Assembly (NCBI GenBank): GCA_950295325.1
Contig: OX485808.1
Location: 39,142,527 to 39,206,526 of the forward strand
Source: Polytrichum commune
Lineage: Eukaryota; Streptophyta; Polytrichopsida; Polytrichales; Polytrichaceae
DNA length: 64,000 bases
Reading direction: 5' to 3'
Shown here piece by piece: positions 25,498 to 36,980 of the stretch (position 1 is its first letter; every line of letters begins with the position of its first letter). The notes below the pieces were generated by a model. It did no database searches, was not told the DNA's origin, and saw only the letters and a program-made list of their open reading frames with translations. The translations under genes were made by a program, and so were the position numbers.

Positions 25498-25693
25498 ATA
25501 CCTTTCTCGGCCTTTTGGCTAAGATCAAGTGTAGTATCTGTTCTTATCAGTTTAATATCTGATACGAGGCTCATCGAGCCTCATGATATTAATCTAATTT
25601 TTCTCGGGTGCGGGCTTATCCGACAGCTTGCTGTCCGAGCCCGCGAGCGTCGCGATGGTTTTGCACTACTTCCTTCGCTGGCGCAACCCTTCC
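25498..25693 (+). ncRNA. U2: U2 spliceosomal snRNA, copy 1
   Basis: The 5' part is the conserved U2 core: ATACCTTTCTCGGCCTTTTG, then the branch-site recognition region with GTGTAGTATCTGTTC, then the Sm-like site AATTTTTC, a stem (GGGCTTATCCGACAG), and the terminal loop with TTGCACTACTTCCTTCG. U2 pairs with the intron branch point in the spliceosome. The length is about 196 nt; the 3' end is set by family length. The conserved regions look intact. Confidence 0.95.
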
Positions 25694-26427
25694 CTTCGGG
25701 GACCCAAACATTTCAAAACAGGATAATGATTTGTAAAGACATTTCTATGTATTAAGTGTTTGTGCAATCTCACTATGAACTGTATCTGTCATGGCCTCTT
25801 GAATTTAGAAGCAGTAGTTGCTGTTAAATTCGATTCCAACATGATAATTTCTACGCCTGGCGTTCTCGCTCGCAGTTTGAAGAGAGCGCAACTTGAGCTG
25901 TAATCACATTGAATCATTTTAGCCCTTCTCTCGAATTCCAATTTGGCTGATTCGGGTTTGAGTTGCTCCTTAGGGTTTGTATTTCCCTTCCCCCGCTCTT
26001 CTGTGGTACTTAATCTATGGAAACCCTCATGGTCTCTCTTTCTCTCAAGGGTGTGTGTGTGTGTGTGAGAGAGAGAGAGATCAGTGAGTGGTTTGCGCAT
26101 CTGGTGGTAGTCTTAGGCTTGTAGATAGGTTGCTTAGAAATGGCTGCACTTGAAAACAGTAGTTTGTAGAGATAGGTTTCTGTGACGGTCTTGTGTTTGT
26201 TATATGACAAGATGTGATCTAGGCTTCTGGTATCTGGTGCTGTGAACATGCCTTGTGTTGTAACGACTCAGTACCTCGTAAACGAAGCCGACAGAAATTG
26301 GTCAGGGGCGACGTGAGTTGGGTCATGTGTCTTCATCACTACTTCTGTCCTGTTCACAGAGCTCAACGAAGTTAAGACTATAGTTTTCTTTAGGGTTGTA
26401 AAAATCGAAGTGGTACTGAATTGAAGT

Positions 26428-26781
26428 GGGACCCAAACATTTCAAAACAGGATAATGATTTGTAAAGACATTTCTATGTATTAAGTGTTTGTGCAATCTC
26501 ACCATGAACTGTATTTGTCATGGCCTCTTGAATTTAAAAGCAGAAGTTGCTGTTTAATTCGATTCCAACATGATAATTTCTACGCCTGGCGTTCTTGCTC
26601 GCAGTTTGACGAGAGTGCAACTTGAACTATGATCACATTGAATCATTTTAGCCCTTCTCTCGAATTCCAATTTGGCTGATTCGGGTTTGAGTTGCTCCTT
26701 AGGGTTTGTATTTCCCCTCCCCAGCTCTTCTGTAGTAGTTAATCTACGGAGATCCTCATGGTCTCTCCTTCTCTCAAGGGT
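26428..26781 (+). repeat. Third, partial copy of the U2 3' flank
   Basis: It repeats the sequence that follows U2 (from GGGACCCAAACATTTC to CTCTCAAGGGT) without the snRNA itself and is more diverged than the two long copies. It directly follows copy 1, so a local duplication preceded or accompanied the long-range one. Confidence 0.85.
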
Positions 26782-27483
26782 CCTAGGTTACATGTTTTTG
26801 GCAGACTCTTGATGAAATCCATTCGCTGACACTAATTTTCTTGTGATCAGATCCCCATAATGGAAGGAAATACCTCTGAACTTACTTGAACTGCTCCCCA
26901 ATTTGTTCACATTTCTCATGTATCGAGTTCACACATTGCCTTTTTGGCTTCCTGCATTGAGAGTGTGGGGAGAGAGTTTTACCTCCGCTGGAGGCAATCT
27001 GTGGGGGTGCTTTTCGTGGGTAGCATGCATGTGTCGTTGCTGGTGACGTGGCGTAGGTTGAGTGTGAATTTGAGGAGAGTTGGAGCTTAATACTCCAGGG
27101 ACCTGAATGGCGGAGAAGATTGGAATGGGTGCTTGATAATTGGAGAAGATTTTGAGTTCACACATTTGCTTCGATGTTTGCTTCTGCAAGGCTTGCCGGC
27201 CTTGTCGATATGTCGATCCTTGACATGCGTGACATTCTCTGCCGACTCAATGTAAGATCATGCATGAGAAAGGTGGACCTGAGAAAGTTTCAGAATTCTC
27301 TACTTGCTCCCCAATTTGCTCGTTCTCTCAAGTGTTGACTTCACACATTGCCTCTTGATTTTTTTTTGCTTCTAAATTGAGAGTGGGGCAGGAAGTTTCA
27401 CATCAGCTAAGTTAGAGGCCCCTAAACCCCAAAACCCTAAACCCTAAATGTCTTTGAGAACGAGGATCTATGAGATTGCTTGG
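26782..27483. other. Tandem duplication and telomere-like repeat, no gene
   Basis: A block around CTCCCCAATTTG...CACACATTGCCT near 26890-27000 recurs near 27300-27420. At 27421-27448 there are CCCTAAA-type units, the plant telomere motif. No primer-binding site or 5' LTR of the downstream copia element is recognisable here. Confidence 0.5.
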
Positions 27484-28657
27484 TGCCTGTAGAAGATGAA
27501 GATGGTGACATTGGAGAAGTGTTACCGTCACCTACTTGGCAAGAGATTATAGCTGCCACAAAGCGAAGGATCAGAGCCATTGGAATCCTGAATCTTACAA
27601 TCTTGAAGGTCCACAAGATTTCATTGAAGGAATCACAGACCCACGTGAGGCATGGCTGCAATTGAATACCCTCTACAGTTCTCAGACCATCGCCGATATC
27701 GTGACACTGAGAAACAAATGGCATGACTGCAGAATGGCTGATGACATGGATGTTCCCACATTCATGCAGGTTGTTTATGGTCTTCTAAAGGATCTGAGGT
27801 TAGCATATCAAGTTATGGATGATCCCACTGTGGTTCACAAGATTTTGACTCATCTTCCTAACCGATTTGAGCATTTTGTTTGTCAAGTATAGTATGAGAG
27901 AACACTTCCATCACTAAATATATTGTTCAGACGACTTTCTCGAGAAAAGAGTAACCTTTAGCTACATCATGGCAACAACCACGAAGGGGCATTGGTGATG
28001 CGCATACGAAATGTCATCATGAACCGAGGACATGGAGGCCCACCTCAATTCACCAGAGGAGAAACTTCGTGTGAACATTTCATATGTACCCAAACGGAGC
28101 AGCGTACAATGCCCACTACACTTACCTCAGGGAAGATTCCACTAGTGAGACAGACTCACTCTTTGAAATTACGGAAGATGGAATTGAGACAGCTTTAGTA
28201 GCTCTTTCGCTAGAGAACACCTCTGAGAATTTCAAGGGTTTCATAGTAGACTTAGGAGTTTCTCGCCACTTTGCTAGCGATTCCACCATGTTCTCAAAGC
28301 TAGAACAGAATAGCTCTAGCAAAACTGTAAAATCAGCCTCTGGATTTGATCATGTAATTTGAGGCCAAGTAGAGATCGATATTACTCAATCCTCAGGTGA
28401 AGTTCACACGATTAAGGGTGTTAAGTATGTTCCGGGTCTGAGTAAAAACTTGCTATATGTGGATCAAATCAATGATTGTCATAATCTAGTTATATTCTCA
28501 AAAATCAGATGTTTAGTTGTCATTGACAGTTCACCTTTCATCAAGATAGTTGTTGGTGTACAAGACATACATAATGGTCTTTACAGACTCACCAACCTTC
28601 ACTCAAATCTAGAGGCTCATCTCCTTGAACCACCCAAAGATGTGGAAGCCCATCCAT
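27484..28657 (+). pseudogene. Ty1/copia Gag-protease fragment (5' piece)
   Basis: The frame from about 27536 encodes a copia Gag core (EAWLQLNTLYSS...ADIVTLRNKWHDCRM), ending in a stop near 27890. A second frame encodes protease-like sequence (VDLGVSRHFASDSTMF), where the expected Asp-Ser/Thr-Gly has become Asp-Leu-Gly, so catalysis is unlikely. After a TGA at about 28360 it continues with VKYVPGLSKNLL, the usual link to GAG-pre-integrase. The fragment ends at the MULE insertion, within the target duplication CCCATCCAT. It is decayed by frameshifts and stops. Confidence 0.85.
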
Positions 28658-28993
28658 CCTCGTCCCTAACTCCCAAACAAGGGAGGGACAGGGCCGCCCT
28701 GCCAGGCGGGCGGGGGCAGCATGATTTTTTACGGTGCATGTCCGGATGGGCGGGTCAGGAGCGAGATAGCGGGCCAAGTTTATGAGCTGGGCAGCGGGCC
28801 AAATTTAGCAGTGACCTCCAGCACACTCCATCCACTTCCCCAACAAGTGGATGGGGTAGTGAGTGAAGCATAGGGTACACCCCATCCATAATGTGGAAAT
28901 ATGGATGGGGCTTCAAGTATTTGTGGAAGCTTTTGCAACGCTTTGGGTTAAATGTTTTGTTTAGTAAGAGTGGTAAGGTGGAGTTGGAAGTCA
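28658..28993. repeat. MULE left terminal inverted repeat
   Basis: Pairs with 35663-35997. It is GC-rich at the outer end and includes GGGACAGGGCCGCCCTGCC and ATGATTTTTTACGGTGC. Confidence 0.92.
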
Positions 28994-29209
28994 ATAGAAG
29001 TGTACATGTTTGCATTGTATTAGAGAGCATTGATAGTTTTTAAAATAGCCCTTCACAGAAGTTACAATCTTTGTAGGATTGTACTAGAGTGGAGAATTTG
29101 AACAACAATATTTTAGGGTTCATATATTTTTTTGTTTGTTCCAAGTGTGATTGAACCTTATTGCTTTAGTTGAACTCTAATGTTTTAGGGGAAACTTATC
29201 GTTTCGTAG

Positions 29210-29526
29210 GTATTTCAGGACATACAGTCAACCTCCTCGGAGGATGGCTTCTTTTATCCTTCGGATTTTGATGATGACTTAGAATTTGTGGTAGGGGTAG
29301 ATGAACTCTTTTGTGATGTTTTGGGTGGCCAAAACCCACTATTGCCATATTCTGGAGTATTAGATTACTACTCAAGTGACAATGAATCAAATGGTGGAGG
29401 AGAAAAATATAGTTTTGGAGATGAAGAAGTGGTGGACATAGTGGGACAACAATCATCACACGACTTGGACTTTGTTGAAGAAGAAGGCATTGAAGTTCTT
29501 TCATTTGACAATGTAAGTGTTGAATG
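29210..29526 (+). CDS. Acidic open frame inside the MULE
   Basis: A frame of about 105 codons, rich in Asp, Glu and Ser (SSEDGFFYPSDFDDDLEF; SSDNESNGGGEKYSFGDEE), preceded by a TCGTTTCGTAG acceptor-like site. It has no recognised domain. It may be an N-terminal exon of the transposase transcript or an unrelated accessory frame. Confidence 0.35.
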
Positions 29527-29826
29527 AATGCCAAATGGTTTTATTTTACCAAATCTAGTTTGGTGCTCATGATTCAATGTGTAGTATCGGGGTTGCAACC
29601 TAGTTCTCTTCAAATACGGACTGTTGATCCCAATTTTCTACATGTTCTTCAACACCATGGTAGACCTGTTGATCCCAATGATCCTATACACATGTGAGGC
29701 CAAACTCACCACCCTTAAGAATCCTAGTCCGGGTAATGGTTTTGAGACTCACATGTGTCACACCAAAAGTAGCAACATAAGATATAAGTCCCATCTCAAT
29801 GAACCCCCAACTTTTCTTAAGTCATG

Positions 29827-31026
29827 ATGTTTTATTAATGCAATTTTCTTGAGTGGGCATAGCATTGGCCGCCTCAAGAGTCCATCCCACGGCCTTAGCT
29901 ACACATGCTCTTAAGAATTTCCCTCTTGAAATCTTAGTTCTGGCCGTTGATTCTTCACTAGTGCTTGTCACCTCGCTGAAGTTGTGACTTGTTGACTCCA
30001 TGTGATGAGTACACAAGTGTTAAAAAACACTCATCACTCTCATCACTTAGCGTTACATCCTCTTCCGCAATTCTTCACCATTCACTTCCAAGTTCGTTCA
30101 TTCTTCGCCATGGTACCCTTAAGTGCTTGATTACAATCCCAACAACTTAACTACAAGTTCCCCCCCTTAATATCTCCTTATAATGCCTTGTAGTCAACCC
30201 CCTAGCTAAATGCTCATTACCTAATTAGGTTTAGGTAATATTCTTGTTAACTAACTATGACCCAATCTAATGTCCCAACTGTCTAACTTCTGAACTAAAT
30301 ACTGTATTTCCAGCAACCTACCCTCTGACTAAATACTGTATTTCCAGCAACTAAATATTGTATTTCCCAAAGCTCTAAGAGCTCAACTCCTTAGAGGAGA
30401 GAAAGCTTTAAATTCAACATGAATGTGGATGCTACAATTCTAAATGCCATGAATCTAAATTCTATAAGTCACATACAACAAGCTAAGCTCTAAATGTCTC
30501 AACCAGAGACTACTCCTAACAAATGTCAAACTACCTTCAAGGTGAATTAGTCTTAGTTCTTCACCTTGAGACCTTGCACGCACATGTGCTCCGTTCTTGC
30601 TTCCCACACCGACACTTATAACACGTGGGGTGCCAAGGAGCACGAAGGAAAAGAGGATGAGAGAGGGAAGAGTGACGGTTTATATAGTGAGTTGAGAGGG
30701 AGTAGGTAAGCACCCTCAAGATAAGCCCTTGTAATCATTTCCTACTTTGTAGGCTTTCATCCTATCTTCTAAATTTTTGTCTCTTAAACTAACAACATAG
30801 ATCCTAATTCAAACATTTAAACCAAGGAACTACCCTTGGTTCACCACTCCCTACGCTCACCTAACTAAGGAACTTCTTCACGCTACCTACTTCTAATAAA
30901 TCCTCTCCACACTAGCCTAATGACTAAACATAACTTCATTCAAGCTTCACTCTTTTTATATTTTTGTAGATAATCATAAAACATCAAAACATAACTTCTA
31001 ATGGTTTCGAAGGATTAAAAACACAT
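29827..31026. other. MULE interior without recognisable coding sequence
   Basis: No domain-bearing frame is seen between the acidic frame and the transposase relic. A short direct repeat ACTAAATACTGTATTTCCAGCAAC occurs near 30294 and 30332. Confidence 0.4.
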
Positions 31027-34000
31027 GTGAGCACCATTTTGGGCTCACAACACATTGTAAAACGTTGGGTACGGCTACAAAAAAATGTAAAAGTTTTAGA
31101 TAGTCCACATGGACTTCTTTTAAGTCCATTTAGTAATAAGATGGGGCGAGGCATAACTTCTAGTGACCTTTGGCATTCTATTGTGAAGCAAGCCCATTGT
31201 TATGTTAGTAGCAAACATTCTTCTTTGAAATCCACGGTGCATTCCATACGAGAAAAATAGTCTACCGATATAAGAGTCGGTGGGATCCCGTATTATTTCA
31301 TAGAAATACGCATCCAATCTTGTGCAATTTGTAGTGGTTTAGAACCATTTTGGGATGAAGTTGCTAAAATTCCATTAGAGAAGTTGCAAGACACTCTTAA
31401 CAATATATGTGCGAAGCATATAGTAATTTGTAGAGTAAAAAATAAGAGGCAAACAATATCTACGTTGGTCACATACTACTATTGTCATAAAGGGGGGAAA
31501 CAAAGAATTAGGAAAGAGAAGGAAAAAATGAATTATACCCGGCGGGAAAGAAAATCTTTTAAGTATGATTGTGAATTTCTTTTGAAAACAATTGTGTCTT
31601 CTATGAACACAAAGTCATGTGTTGAAGTTGCTAAGCAAGCGATTGTGGAAATACATGTGCACTCCAAATATTCCGATCACAACCAAGGAAGTGATGGTGA
31701 CAAGTATTTCTTACCAGTTCATCCTTTAGTGTTTTCATTTGCAACTGATAATTTAAAAATGATGGTGTCTCCTTCAACTGTAGCTGTTGCTTCACTCAAA
31801 GAAGCAAAAAAATTTGAAAATACGGTGACCTATTTTGAACAAGTCACATATCGATTTTTTATTCGTGTGGAGGAGGTCGAGGCATTATCATATTCTACTA
31901 AACTAAGTGGTACGTTCCTCTAACTTTTTGCTACCTTCATCATTCAACATTATTCATTGGTGTTTCATTGACATTTTTGTATGTATTATACCTAACTAAG
32001 ATGTCTTGTATGATTCTTATAGATGCCGCTCAAAAAAATGATTGGAATGCCCCTCAACTTGAAATACTTGGGCTACAATCAAAAGTATGACAAAAAGCAC
32101 GAAGATGTACGAAAAAAACCTTTCATTGTCGTCATTCAAGATGAATTCATAACAGACATTACTAAGCGATTTTTTTACGGGAAACTCATGGGCATTGGAT
32201 TTTATCTTCAAAACCAACAATTATGATCTACCATTATACGCTGCGGTTGTTCCGAATCACGACGGGCGGGGCATGCCAGTGTTCTATATGCTTTGTTTTA
32301 AAGACAAAGAACAGGGCCATCAAAGTATTGCTATTAAAACTGCTTTCGAATATGTTTTCAAAAATATTGGGAATATAAGACCTAGTGCAATTCTTATAGA
32401 CAAATATCTGACATCTTAGAATGCCATAACAACAATTGTGAGAAATGCTCATATTTGTTGAAGGATAAATGAATAGGGGGAGAATAAATTACATGTCAAG
32501 TTTTACTTTGTCACTTCCATGCTATGAAAGCATGGAGTGAGGATATTCTCCCCCGTGTTCCATATGATAGAAAAGATGAATTGTGTCAATTTCTTAAGAC
32601 ACTATTACATTGTCCGGTGGAAGTACATTTTAATTTCAATGTTCAAAACTTCTTTCGAGCATTTGAAGGCATTCCAGGAGTAATTCAATACGTACATTCG
32701 GGGTGGACTGGCCCTTCTTCACCTTGGAGATCGTTATGGCCCAAGTTTGGCCGCATGTTTTCTTACGGAGGCATGGACACCGCAAATCATGTAGAAAGGC
32801 ATTGGGAGTGGATAAAATACTCATTACTTAAGGGTAAAGTAAACCGCTCCCTTCGAGATTTAGTTGTAGTAATAATAGGGAGCGCCAAGGATGGAACTCG
32901 GGTTGGAGGACCCACACTTTTAGATTATTTCAGATTACGACAAGGCACAAGTAAGTAGCATCTAACCAAATTCAAATAATTTGTTTTTGACCAATAAAGT
33001 GATAATAGAGTTTGGTAGAGTTATTTGAAGAGCTATAAATTTTTTAACATGACATTAATTAAAATATTTTTAAAAAGTGGTTTCTAACCGGTTTTAAGAA
33101 TATTAAACATATGTCCATTTTGAATTTTTTTTGTGGGTGACTCCGAAATTTTTTCAAAGAGGGCAAATGACAAGGCCCATCAATGACGTCCGAAGGGTGG
33201 TGAAAGGATTTGTAAATTATATATTACAAATCCTAACGGAATTCTTGAAATTGTTAACAAAGATTTCCTCCTCTTTCGCATTCGAAGTGAGACTAATCCG
33301 GACATCACTTATAATGTGTCTTTAAGTTGTCATTATTGTGATTGTCCAGCAGTAATTCCAACTTGTAAACATATTATTGGATTATAACTTATATTGAAGA
33401 AATATCTTTCGACCGATTTCAAATTATTCGAACTTCTTAATTTTCAAATGTCATCTCTAGAACCGGTTGTTATAACATTTAACCTTGAAGACTCGCCAAT
33501 ACTTGAAGAAAGTGGCCCAAGACCAATCGAGATTCACACATCTTTTGAAGAAGAACAGAGGATTCAACTTCTTTAGTTGCAATCAACAATTTCATATGTT
33601 TGGGAAACACTGGAGTCCACTATGGTATATGTTAGTGCGGAGGAATGGAAACACAATATAGAGTGAAGTAACCATTTTATTGAGTCATTGAAAGAGCCGT
33701 TTATATTTGATAAGCCCGCCATGATAGATCTTCTTACCAAAGGTTTTATTTCCACCATTCAAGCAAACGTGGAGCGCACAATGATGGGATTTGGACCGAG
33801 TACAAGGTCAATTGAAAAGAACTATGAAAATATTTACGATATAAGCAAAGGTTCGAGAACGACCTCCTCTCAAACGGAACGACCTTCTCTCAAACGACAA
33901 GGTCATACATTGGTGTTTACATCCAAATCCAACAGGGCTTTCTTTCCATGGGTACCCAAAATCTTTTGTCAAGTATGCATGACAAAAACTATGGTAGAAA

Positions 34001-34060
34001 ATGATGGTTCTATCAATTGTCACAATTATGATAGTGACATTATGGTGAAGCAAACATGAT
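31027..34060 (+). pseudogene. MULE transposase with SWIM zinc finger, decayed
   Basis: Pieces in shifting frames follow the MULE order. About 32204-32330 encodes DFIFKTNNYDLPLYAAVVP, containing the first catalytic Asp, followed by AILIDK with the second. About 32524-32958 encodes WPKFGRMF...NHVERHWEWIKYSLLKGKVN...GTRVGGPTLLDYF. Near 33325 a SWIM finger is seen (CHYCDC...CKH). Stops at 31260, 32419 and elsewhere plus frame changes show that it is non-functional. In intact relatives this enzyme cuts the terminal inverted repeats during transposition. Confidence 0.88.
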
Positions 34061-34855
34061 GTGGATTTCTCTATCAATTTCAACATTCTTAAATTTTAAG
34101 TAGTGTCTATTTTGTTTCGATGTATTACTTGTTGATACAATATTGGTAATTAGATCGTCTACTGTTGATTATATGTATGAAAATTATCATGTTTTTTTCT
34201 CTCTTTACCGAATGCACTAATTGTTTTCCACATGAAATACTTAAGTTTTTAAAAAATTGCTTATGATCATCTATAATTTTTATAATCAATATGAATGTCT
34301 AATGTTGTATTAATTTTTCTTTTGTATAAATTAAATTATTGCGTATAATTGCTCTAAATTCTATAATAATGGGTGATAGTGATAGACTAATATATGATAT
34401 ATTCTACTTTAAATTTATTTATATTATTTTTTCATATAGAAAAGAACCAAGTTCATACTTGAATTCTTTCGATTTTATTTGAATACAATTCAATTATAAT
34501 GAGGGCATGTTATGAAAAGTCGTTACAATTACACAAGTGATTGTCATATAGATACATTATAAACTATTATAAATAAAATAAAAACTAGTAGATTATGTTG
34601 ACAATGAATGAACAAAAAACAAGAAACACACATTATATTTTATCCACACAATTAAGATAACACAATCAAAGATCCAATCATAATGAACACTTGACATACC
34701 TAAACCCCAATAAAACCAGTTAATAAATTTGAATGAAATATGAAAATTTTACTCTTCTCATTGAAATAAAAATTGGTTGTTACAAATCCGTTTGTAACTA
34801 GTGATAAAAACAACAAATCCAAGTACACAATACTTATAAATTTTTATCCGGACCG
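34061..34855. other. AT-rich MULE interior
   Basis: Very AT-rich, no gene seen. Confidence 0.4.
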
Positions 34856-35254
34856 CTATTTTGTAGATATTCCTCTTCCTTCACCCTTTCCTCTTCCCCT
34901 CCCTCTTCCCCTACCTCGTCCCCTCACTCGTCTTCTCACTTTTTCCTTTCCCCCAGAGGGACCAGGTTCAGAAACAACAGTGGTTGGATTCTCTTGTTTA
35001 GGTTCTTCCTTGATAAACCGCATAGCGTGATGCAACCTCCAAAGATCTTGTTTGTTTGCAAAGCATTTTTTTCTCCATTCTTCTTCTTGATTCCATAAGA
35101 GTGTGGCATAATCAAACTCATTTGCAAGCAAAAAACAACAAAGGTCTTCCGCCCTACTTTGTTTTTTCTCTTCCCATGTATCTTTTGCAATATGGATTAA
35201 GTACACCAAATATATGTCTTGGACAAAATTATATACAAATATCAACATCAACAC
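34856..35254 (-). CDS. Open frame with C-terminal RG-repeat tail
   Basis: A minus-strand frame of 132 codons. The centre (NQEEEWRKKCFANKQDLWRL) looks coding. The end is an Arg-Gly repeat (RVRGRGRGRGRGRG), which in other proteins binds RNA or DNA non-specifically. I do not recognise it. It may be the last exon of a second MULE gene transcribed opposite to the transposase. Confidence 0.35.
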   Translation of the reverse strand: MLMLIFVYNFVQDIYLVYLIHIAKDTWEEKKQSRAEDLCCFLLANEFDYATLLWNQEEEWRKKCFANKQDLWRLHHAMRFIKEEPKQENPTTVVSEPGPSGGKEKVRRRVRGRGRGRGRGRGKGEGRGISTK

Positions 35255-35349
35255 AAATATGGTCCAACTAGAACCCTAATTCCTTCATCCACTTGTTGGG
35301 GAAGTGGATGGGATGCTCTTGAGCCTTGCTTGCTCAATTTCAAGATATT

Positions 35350-35530
35350 TTAGAGAACAACTATAGTTAACTAGGAGATTTTCTAACCGATTTGAAGAAC
35401 AACTATAATTAACTAGGAGATTTTCAAACCGATTTGAAGAACAACTACAGTTAACTAAAAAAATTTAAGACCGGATTCAAAAACAACTATAGTCAACTAG
35501 AAAAAATTCAACCAACTACAACATGAGAGT
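35350..35530. repeat. Four tandem ~50-bp repeats
   Basis: Unit AGAACAACTATAGTTAACTA followed by GGAGATTTTC, repeated about four times with growing divergence, next to the right MULE terminal repeat. Confidence 0.85.
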
Positions 35531-35662
35531 TAAAAAATATGTAAGGAGTCAACCAACAAGTTCTTTCATTTTTTAGTTGAAGTATATTACATAACTTCTA
35601 TAAGAGACCTTATGTTAGAATCAATGCTTGTCACCCATGCCAACCCAACCCAAGACGGAATA

Positions 35663-35997
35663 GACTTCCAACTCCACCTTACCACTCTCACTAAACAAAA
35701 CATTTAACCCAAACCGTTGCAAAAGCTTCCACAAGCACTTGAAGCCCCATCCATATTTCCACATTATGGATGGGGTGTACCCTATGCTTCATTCACTACC
35801 CCATCCACTTGTTGGGGAAGTGGATGGAGCGCGCTGGAGGTCACTGCTAAATTCCGCCCGTTGCCCAGCCCATAAACCTGGCCTGCTGCCCCGCTCTTGG
35901 CCTGCCCATCCGGGCAGGCACCGTAAAAAATCATGCTGCCCCCACCCGCTTGGCAGGGCGGCCCTGTCCCTCCCTTGTTTGGGAGTTAGGGACAAGG
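35663..35997. repeat. MULE right terminal inverted repeat
   Basis: Reverse complement of 28658-28993 with scattered differences; ends GGGAGTTAGGGACAAGG. Confidence 0.92.
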
Positions 35998-36468
35998 CCC
36001 ATCCATTGTTCACTCCCAAGCTTTTTTTTTTTATCAACTTTTAGAGACCCCACGTAGGACAAAATTTGCCTATCTCTCAACCACCAGTCATGTTAGCCAG
36101 CAAGCCTGCTAAATTTACTAAGGCCCAAAATGAACAAATCCGCCTTTGGCACGCAAGAATGGGACATATTATTTTGCTAATTTATCCCTTCTCAGTAGAA
36201 TGTGCATAGGAAATCCAACTTTGCTAGAGTCCACCGAAGTATGCCACCCATGTCAATTGGGAAAGCACACGCGAGAAAAAAAATTCCAAAAGCTGCTGAA
36301 AATAGAGCTTTGGAAATTCTCAAAGTTATCCACTCCGATCTGTGTGGTCCTCTCCCAGTTCCCAATTCAATCCTTGAGAAAGCAAAGTATTTTCTAACTT
36401 TTACAGGCGACAAATATCGTAAAACTTGGATTTACTTTCTCCAAACAAAGAGTCAAACTTTCAAAAAA
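35998..36468 (+). pseudogene. Ty1/copia GAG-pre-integrase and integrase N-part (middle piece)
   Basis: Encodes LWHARMGHI and CHPCQLGKH, the HHCC zinc finger of copia integrase, then ILKVIHSDLCGPL (first catalytic Asp) and YFLTFTGDKYRKTWIYFL. It is spread over more than one frame by indels. The sequence stops at KSQTFKK, where the 21.9-kb element begins, and resumes at 58395 with NFKSQVENQT. Confidence 0.88.
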
Positions 36469-36540
36469 ATGGCCTTATCAACTAAAATGAGACAATTGGT
36501 CCGCTCAATTTAATGTAGGGAACGTGATGGGAACGCAATG
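36469..36540. repeat. Left terminal inverted repeat of the 21.9-kb element
   Basis: ATGGCCTTATCAACTAAAA, then GAGACAA, and further in GGGAACGTGATGGGAACGCA. Pairs with 58317-58394. Confidence 0.85.
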
Positions 36541-36980
36541 ATTGCCAATTGGTACGAGAGAACACCCGTTGAGAGTTCCTAAACTAAACCTCAAACATTC
36601 TAATACACCCATACATGTTTATAAATAGATGCAAATCATCAATTGCATTATGGAAGATCTCATCAATTGTCACAAAAGTATTGTGCTTACACTCCACGGG
36701 CGATTCCCCGTGGGTTGTTTGGGGCCACCATGCACATTGAAGGGCGTAGACAACATGTTCGCAACATATAACAGTGGCCATGTTTGTTTACATCAATGAT
36801 GCGAGTTAAAGGAGTAATGCCTACACTCTCATAGTCATGTCAATATGTGCTACTCCCTACTTTATGCTCTCATATATCAAAATTGAGCATCAGACATGAT
36901 AGTCCGTGTCTACCTCAGGTGTCAACCCACGGGCTTTCGCCCGTGGATTCCAAAATTACCTAGAGCTATGCATGTTCAAT

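Larger units (their letters stand above)
25123..26421 (+). repeat. 1.3-kb duplicated segment containing U2, copy 1
   Basis: Nearly identical to 61434-62729, with only scattered substitutions and a few short indels near 25740. Both copies start at GACTTCATGTCAGTG and end at GTGGTACTGAAT. The segment includes U2 snRNA and a (GT)n(GA)n tract near 26049. The flanks of the two copies are unrelated. Confidence 0.9.
28658..35997 (+). mobile_element. Mutator-like element (MULE) inserted in copia, 7340 bp
   Basis: Termini begin CCTCGTCCCTAACTCCC (left) and, inverted, CCTTGTCCCTAACTCCC (right). The inverted repeats are ~335 bp and flanked by a perfect 9-bp duplication CCCATCCAT (28649-28657 and 35998-36006), the MULE signature. 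Joining the flanks restores copia reading order. Inside are a decayed MULE transposase (31027-34060), an acidic open frame (29210-29526) and a minus-strand Arg-Gly-rich frame (34856-35254). Confidence 0.93.

Noticed and set aside
25335-26249. Minus-strand open frames of 79-103 codons around U2 (repeated at 61646-62557)
   Set aside because: They overlap the U2 gene or the microsatellite and have no domain; both sets exist only because the segment is duplicated.
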